Shown here in pieces: positions 5,067 to 9,077 of a stretch of 9,077 nucleotides of DNA. Position 1 is the stretch's first letter. Every line of letters begins with the position of its first letter. This DNA comes from JANOGU01 sp964499865. Lineage in GTDB: Bacteria > Pseudomonadota > Alphaproteobacteria > Rhodobacterales > Rhodobacteraceae. Made by a program: the position numbers and the translations under genes. The stretch spans positions 1 to 9,077 of the forward strand of contig CAZCPY010000124.1 in assembly GCA_964499865.1 (NCBI GenBank). The letters are read 5' to 3'. The notes under the pieces were generated by a model that worked only from the letters and a program-made list of their open reading frames with translations, was not told the DNA's origin and searched no databases.

Positions 5067-7907
5067 CTATGCCCCCTTTTCGCCCGAGGGGTCGATGTCG
5101 AAGGCGCGGGTGTTCACCGTCTCGCCGGCCCGGATCGCCACGCGGCTCAGCGAGGCCAGCGCCAGCATCACCGCGCCCAGCACGCAGAGGAACACGCCCA
5201 GGTCGAACAGCGCGGCGGTGGTCAGGCCGATCTCGGTGAAGGGCCCGATGTCGACATAGACGAAGGCCGAGGTCAGGAAGGGCAGGCCGTTGAACCAGGC
5301 GCCCACCCCGGTCAGCGCCGCGGCGATGACCCCCAGCGCGATCATCGTGTGGTAGTCCACCCGCTGCCGCGCCTGCGTCCAGGCAAAGCCCGAGGCCATG
5401 TACTGCATGACCAGCGCGATGGCGAAGACCAGGCCCGCCACGAACCCGCCCCCCGGCATGTTGTGCCCGCGCAGGAAGATGTAGACGCCCACCAGCAGCG
5501 CCAGCGGCAGGATCAGCCGGGTGGCCACGACCATCATCATCGGATGCCGGTCACCCGCACGGCGGGTGTCGGGGCGCCAGGCCAGCAGGCGGTCGTTGGC
5601 GGGGCCCGCGGCCAGCAGCGTCTCGACCAGCGCGAAGATCACCAGCGCGGCTATGCCCAGCACGATGATCTCGCCGAAGGTGTCATAGCCGCGGAAGTCC
5701 ACGATGATCGTGTTGACCGCGTTGGTCCCGCCCGCCCCGGGCTTGGACTGCGCCAGTTGATAGGCCGAAATCGAGGCAAAGGCCGGATCGCGCATCATCA
5801 TCGCCCAGGCCAGCGCGCCGATTCCCACCCCCGCCGTGCCCGCGACGGCAAGGTCGGCCATGCGGCGCGCGGGCGGGGTTTCGCGCGGGGTCTGCTTGGG
5901 CAGGAAGTTCAGCGCCAGCAGCATCAGCACGATGGTCACCACCTCGACCGACACCTGCGTCAGCGCGAGGTCCGGCGCCGAGAACCAGGCGAACCCGACC
6001 GAGATCACCAGCCCCTGCACCCCGATCAGCACCAGCGCGACCAGGCGGTTGCGGTGCACCACGAACAGCGCCAGCGTCACGATCATCAGCACCGTCCAGC
6101 CGATGGCCGTCACCGCCGTCACCGGAAGCGGCGCGCGGGCGCCAGGCAGGTGCACCCCGCCGCTGAAGGCCCAGGCCCCCGCCGCCACGATGGCCACCAC
6201 CGCCACCGCCACCGCCCTGGCAAAGCTGCCGTCGTGCAGCCGCCCGGTCACCGCGCGGGCCAGCGCCGCGAAGGGCTCGACAATCCCGTCGAAGATCGCC
6301 TTGGCCTCGGGCCGCGGGGTCGCGTCCCACAGCCGTTGCAGGGGCCCGTGCAGGCCCAGCAGCACCAGCCCGCCGCCCACCGCCACGACCGACAGGAACA
6401 GCGGCGGCACCCAGCCGTGCCAGAGGTAGATGCTGACATAGGCCCCCCCGCCGGTGACCGCATCGGCCGTCACCTGGAGCAGCGGCCCGACCATCGTCAT
6501 CGGGAATACCCCGATCAGGACCACCAGCAGGCACAGGAACGCCGGCGCCAGCCAGAGGCCCGGGCCGGGGTCATGCGGCGCATGCGGATAGTCGTCGCGC
6601 GCGGGCCCCAGGAAGACATGCGCAAGCAGACGGAAACTGTAGGCGGCCGAAAACAGCGCCCCCACTGTCGCCAGCGCGGGCGCCAGCCACCAGACGCCGA
6701 ACAGCGAGGTCTCGATCGTCTCGGCCAGCATCATCTCCTTGGACAGGAAGCCGTTCAGCGGCGGGATCCCCGCCAGCGACAGCGACGCCACCAGCACGAT
6801 CCCGAAGGTCACCGGCATCAGGCGGCACAGGCCGCCAAGCCGCCGGATGTCGCGCGTGTGCGTCTCGTGGTCGACGATGCCCGCGGCCATGAACAGCGCC
6901 GCCTTGAAGGTCGCGTGGTTGATGATGTGGAACACCGCCGCCACCGCCGCGGCCTTGGTCCCCATGCCCAAGAGCATGGTGATCAGACCCAGCTGGCTGA
7001 CCGTGGAAAACGCCAGCAGCGCCTTGAGGTCGTGCTTGTAGAAGGCGACCTTGGCGCCGATCACCATGGTGACCAGCCCCGTGGTGGTGACGATCAGCGT
7101 CCAGGCCTCGGTCCCCGCCAGCACGGGCCAGAGGCGGGCCATCAGGAACAGCCCCGCCTTCACCATCGTGGCCGAATGCAGGTAGGCCGAAACCGGCGTG
7201 GGCGCGGCCATCGCATGGGGCAGCCAGAAGTGGAAGGGGAACTGCGCCGACTTGGTGAAGGCGCCGAGCAGGATCAGGATCAGCGCGGGCAGATACCAGT
7301 CCGACGCACGGATCGCCGCTCCCTGCGTCAGGATCACGCTCAGGTCGTAGGACCCCGCGATGTTGCCCAGGATCAGCATCCCCGCGATCAGCGCGAGCCC
7401 CCCGCCCCCGGTCACCGCCAGCGCCATCCGGGCGCCCTGGCGCCCCTCGGGAAGGTGCTTCCAGTAGCCGATCAGCAGGAAGGACGACAGCGAGGTCAGC
7501 TCCCAGAACACCAGCAGAAGCAGGATGTTGTCGGAAAGGACAATGCCCAGCATCGCGCCCTGGAACAGCATCAGGTAGGTGTAGAACACCCCCGCAGGGT
7601 CGGATTTGGCCAGGTAGAACCGGGCGTAGAGGATGATCAGCAGGCCGATCCCCAGGATCAGTCCCGCGAACAGCAGCCCCAGGCCGTCAAGGAAGAAGTT
7701 GGCGTTCAGCCCAAGCTGCGGCAGCCACTCGATGCGGGTCTGCACCACCTCGCCGCGCAGGACGGCCGGGGCCTGCAACCCCAGCAGCAGCAGCGCCAGC
7801 CCGGAGGCCGACCCGGCCGCCAGCGCCGCAGCCGACCGCCCGGCGCGGATCATCAACCCCGGCAGCAGGGCACCGAGGAACGGCAGGGCGGCGATCAGGG
7901 CAAGCAT
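5067..7907 (-). CDS. phaA: Mrp-type cation/proton antiporter subunit A, fused A and B subunits
   Basis: Largest subunit, 946 residues, almost wholly membrane. Residues about 1-520 are a NuoL-like antiporter module: FWELTSL at 134-140 with Glu136, FTKSAQFPFHFWLPHAMAAP at 217-236 with Lys219, LHSATMVKAG at 243-252 with His244 and Lys250, and PPLNGFLSKE at 382-391 with Lys390. Residues about 600-670 form the MbhD-like part (SAPDLALTQVSVE, 643-655, Asp646 and Glu655); YDTFGEI at 741-747 (Glu746) marks the MbhE-like part. Residues 785-946 are a complete subunit B domain with RGHNMPGGGF at 813-822. No separate B gene exists, so the A-B fusion marks the group 2 (Pha-like) layout; mnhA/mrpA are equally used names. 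The start at 7907 gives a family-like hydrophobic N-terminus, though its ribosome site is weak. It is the first gene of the operon, with a TTGACA element about 95 nt upstream. K+ versus Na+ specificity cannot be settled from sequence. Confidence 0.95.
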   Translation of the reverse strand: MLALIAALPFLGALLPGLMIRAGRSAAALAAGSASGLALLLLGLQAPAVLRGEVVQTRIEWLPQLGLNANFFLDGLGLLFAGLILGIGLLIILYARFYLAKSDPAGVFYTYLMLFQGAMLGIVLSDNILLLLVFWELTSLSSFLLIGYWKHLPEGRQGARMALAVTGGGGLALIAGMLILGNIAGSYDLSVILTQGAAIRASDWYLPALILILLGAFTKSAQFPFHFWLPHAMAAPTPVSAYLHSATMVKAGLFLMARLWPVLAGTEAWTLIVTTTGLVTMVIGAKVAFYKHDLKALLAFSTVSQLGLITMLLGMGTKAAAVAAVFHIINHATFKAALFMAAGIVDHETHTRDIRRLGGLCRLMPVTFGIVLVASLSLAGIPPLNGFLSKEMMLAETIETSLFGVWWLAPALATVGALFSAAYSFRLLAHVFLGPARDDYPHAPHDPGPGLWLAPAFLCLLVVLIGVFPMTMVGPLLQVTADAVTGGGAYVSIYLWHGWVPPLFLSVVAVGGGLVLLGLHGPLQRLWDATPRPEAKAIFDGIVEPFAALARAVTGRLHDGSFARAVAVAVVAIVAAGAWAFSGGVHLPGARAPLPVTAVTAIGWTVLMIVTLALFVVHRNRLVALVLIGVQGLVISVGFAWFSAPDLALTQVSVEVVTIVLMLLALNFLPKQTPRETPPARRMADLAVAGTAGVGIGALAWAMMMRDPAFASISAYQLAQSKPGAGGTNAVNTIIVDFRGYDTFGEIIVLGIAALVIFALVETLLAAGPANDRLLAWRPDTRRAGDRHPMMMVVATRLILPLALLVGVYIFLRGHNMPGGGFVAGLVFAIALVMQYMASGFAWTQARQRVDYHTMIALGVIAAALTGVGAWFNGLPFLTSAFVYVDIGPFTEIGLTTAALFDLGVFLCVLGAVMLALASLSRVAIRAGETVNTRAFDIDPSGEKGA

Positions 7908-7979
7908 CTCGGCGGCGGGTCCGGTCTCGTCGTTTTCGGCGGAACGGGCCAGCGGCAGGGCGCCGGGCCGCGCCGGGGT

Positions 7980-8008
7980 TAGGTGTGTCTGGATGCCGCA
8001 GGTGTCAA
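7980..8008 (-). promoter_or_regulatory. candidate sigma-70-type promoter for the antiporter operon
   Basis: On the minus strand a perfect TTGACA (-35 consensus) lies at 8008-8003, inside the 118-nt gap between the permease stop and phaA. With a 17-nt spacer the -10 position reads CACCTA (7985-7980), a poor match to TATAAT, though alphaproteobacterial -10 elements are often degenerate. Transcription from here would leave a 5' leader of roughly 65-70 nt before the phaA ATG. The -35 lies in the loop of the inverted repeat at 7993-8040. This is the only promoter-like element I find ahead of the operon; no start-site data support it. Confidence 0.35.
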
Positions 8009-8040
8009 GAACGCGAAGGCCGATTTCACCCCTGCGGCGT
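7993..8040. repeat. inverted repeat spanning the permease stop codon
   Basis: The perfect 8-nt arms GCCGCAGG (7995-8002) and CCTGCGGC (8031-8038) can extend to 10 with one G-U pair in RNA, and by further TG/CA pairs inside across a 2-nt bulge. The permease stop codon (8026-8028) lies near one arm and the TTGACA element lies within the loop. Read as RNA on the minus strand this is a stem with a large loop and no U-run, so it is a weak fit to an intrinsic terminator. It may mark the end of the permease transcript or act as an operator for the antiporter promoter. Confidence 0.4.
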
Positions 8041-8949
8041 CATCGCCTTGCGCTGCCGCGCGCGTTCCAGTCCCAGCCGCCGCTCGCGCCAGATGATCGC
8101 CACGCCCGCAACGACGATCAGCGCCGCTCCGGCCAGCGTCGTCCGGGTCGGCACCTCGGCAAAGACCCAGTAGCCGATGGCCAGCGCAAACAGCATCGAC
8201 GCGTAATCGAAGGGCGCCACCAGCGAGGCATCCGCCTCGCGGTAGGCCGAGGTCAGCAGGATCTGCCCGACCCCGCCCAGAAGGCCGCAGGACACCAGGA
8301 TCGCGGCCTCCCGCGGGGTCGGCACGACCCATCCCCAGGGCAGCGACAGCAAGGCAAGGGCCGAGGCCGTCAGCGAGAACCAGAACACGATGGCCGAGGT
8401 CGCCTCGGTCTGCACGAGCTTGCGCACGAAGACCTGCGCCAGCGCGGCGAAGACTGCCGAGGCAAGCACCAGCATCGCCCCGAAGGCCTGCGTTGCCTGC
8501 ACCGCATCGCCCGACAGCAGCGTCAGCCGCGGCGACAGCACGATCACCACGCCGGCCATGCCGAGGAACACCATCGAGATGCGGAACAGCCGCACGTCCT
8601 CGCCCAGGAACATCGCGGCAAAGACGACCGTGAGCAGCGGCGCGGCATAGCCGATGGCGGTGACCTCGGGCAAGGGCAGGTAGGCGATGCCCGCAAACCC
8701 CAGGCCCATCGCGGTGGTGCCCACCAGCCCGCGCCAGAAATGCCCCAGCGGATGCGCGGCCTTCCAGCCGTGGCGCAACTCGCCGCGCACCGCCAGCCAG
8801 ACGGCGATCACGGGTAGGGCGAAGAACGACCGGAAGAACACGGTCTGGCCGGGCGGGATGCGGTCGGCGATGGCCTTGATCAGCGCGGCCATGGCGATGA
8901 AGACGACGACCGAGCCGAGCTTGAGAAGGATGCCGCGAAGGGGGCGCAT
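8026..8949 (-). CDS. EamA/DMT-family transporter
   Basis: Inner-membrane permease of the drug/metabolite transporter superfamily, 307 residues with about ten hydrophobic helices in two EamA repeats (about 9-140 and 152-287). The repeats correspond at LPLPEVTAIGYAAPLLT (91-107) and at ASLVAPFDYASMLFA (241-255), where a Pro precedes the conserved helix. The N-terminal PPGQTVFFRSFFALPVI (32-48) is typical of the family. A basic cytoplasmic tail follows the last helix (WRERRLGLERARQRK, 287-301). Family members export or import amino acids, nucleotide-related compounds or other small metabolites; the substrate cannot be read here. The start at 8949 was chosen because family-like sequence begins there. 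An in-frame ATG at 9060 would add 37 basic, non-membrane residues of unlikely reality. The ribosome site is weak. It shares strand with the antiporter operon but is separated by 118 nt, so it is probably transcribed separately. Confidence 0.92.
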   Translation of the reverse strand: MRPLRGILLKLGSVVVFIAMAALIKAIADRIPPGQTVFFRSFFALPVIAVWLAVRGELRHGWKAAHPLGHFWRGLVGTTAMGLGFAGIAYLPLPEVTAIGYAAPLLTVVFAAMFLGEDVRLFRISMVFLGMAGVVIVLSPRLTLLSGDAVQATQAFGAMLVLASAVFAALAQVFVRKLVQTEATSAIVFWFSLTASALALLSLPWGWVVPTPREAAILVSCGLLGGVGQILLTSAYREADASLVAPFDYASMLFALAIGYWVFAEVPTRTTLAGAALIVVAGVAIIWRERRLGLERARQRKAMTPQG

Positions 8950-9001
8950 GCAGTCTTGTTGGACCGATCCGAGGCCTTGCGCAACCCGCCCTTGCCTGAC
9001 C

Positions 9002-9049
9002 GGCGCCGCCTGGCCCCGGCGCCTGAAGCAGATCGCGTGCCTTCGGCAC
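9002..9049. repeat. two inverted repeats upstream of the permease gene
   Basis: Bases 9037-9049 form a hairpin with 5-nt arms GTGCC and GGCAC around TTC. Bases 9000-9007 and 9016-9023 are exact direct copies of CCGGCGCC; because GGCGCC is self-complementary, they can also pair as a stem with a 10-nt loop. They lie 50-100 nt upstream of the chosen permease start. They could be leader structure of that gene, an operator, or the end of a gene beyond the right edge. In such GC-rich DNA short GC palindromes arise often by chance, so support is modest. Confidence 0.3.
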
Positions 9050-9077
9050 ATTCCTTTCATCTCGCCTGCGGGGCCTG

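Noticed and set aside
3186..7907. Complex I (NADH:quinone oxidoreductase) genes
   Set aside because: The A, C and D subunits resemble NuoL, NuoK and NuoM/N, but the E, F and G genes and the B domain are specific to Mrp antiporters and no catalytic Nuo subunit is present.
5016..7982. Very long plus-strand open frame (988 codons) opposite phaA
   Set aside because: It is antisense to a clearly recognised membrane protein. Its translation is a monotonous Arg, Gln, His and Gly mixture with no domain, the usual artefact of GC-rich third positions on the other strand.
7633..8817. Plus-strand open frame (394 codons) over the phaA start and the permease
   Set aside because: It runs antisense across two real genes and the intergenic promoter region, with low-complexity translation and no domain.
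8950..9060. N-terminal extension of the permease to the ATG at 9060
   Set aside because: It adds 37 basic residues before the first membrane helix, overlaps the leader repeats, and does not resemble the family's N-terminus.
1..9077. CRISPR array, tRNA/rRNA genes, insertion sequence, phage or defence genes
   Set aside because: I found no regularly spaced repeats, no clover-leaf or rRNA signature, no transposase or integrase motif, and coding density leaves little room for them.

Overview
The window is strongly GC-rich, tightly packed DNA in which all nine recognised genes lie on the minus strand. Base composition, codon choice (third positions nearly all G or C) and the protein types suggest an alphaproteobacterium, most likely of the Rhodobacteraceae (Paracoccus/Rhodobacter-like). 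This is inferred from style and gene content, not from a marker gene.

In order of transcription (high to low coordinates): a stand-alone EamA/DMT-family permease (8026-8949); a six-gene Mrp-type monovalent cation/proton antiporter operon (2022-7907), with phaA (A and B subunits fused), phaC, phaD, phaE, phaF and phaG; deoC for deoxyribose-phosphate aldolase (939-1922); and the first 292 codons of an aldehyde dehydrogenase (1-876), which runs off the left edge of the window.

The antiporter genes are joined by junctions from a 4-nt overlap to a 2-nt gap, so they are almost certainly one mRNA with coupled translation. Their products should assemble into one large inner-membrane complex that expels Na+ and/or K+ in exchange for protons. 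The fused A-B subunit and the absence of a separate B gene place it in the group 2 (Pha-like) layout. deoC and the aldehyde dehydrogenase form a plausible second unit: DeoC splits 2-deoxyribose-5-phosphate into glyceraldehyde-3-phosphate and acetaldehyde, and the dehydrogenase could oxidise the acetaldehyde.

The short gaps hold the non-coding signals: a perfect 9-bp palindrome directly after the phaG stop and upstream of deoC (1999-2020); a GC-rich perfect hairpin between deoC and the dehydrogenase (917-935); a long inverted repeat across the permease stop codon that overlaps a TTGACA -35-like element before phaA (7980-8040); and two small inverted repeats upstream of the permease (9002-9049). 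I see no gap over 300 bases, and no RNA gene, insertion sequence, CRISPR array, prophage or defence gene. This looks like ordinary core-type chromosome. I did not find a new biological system; the non-coding palindromes are the parts most worth a second look.
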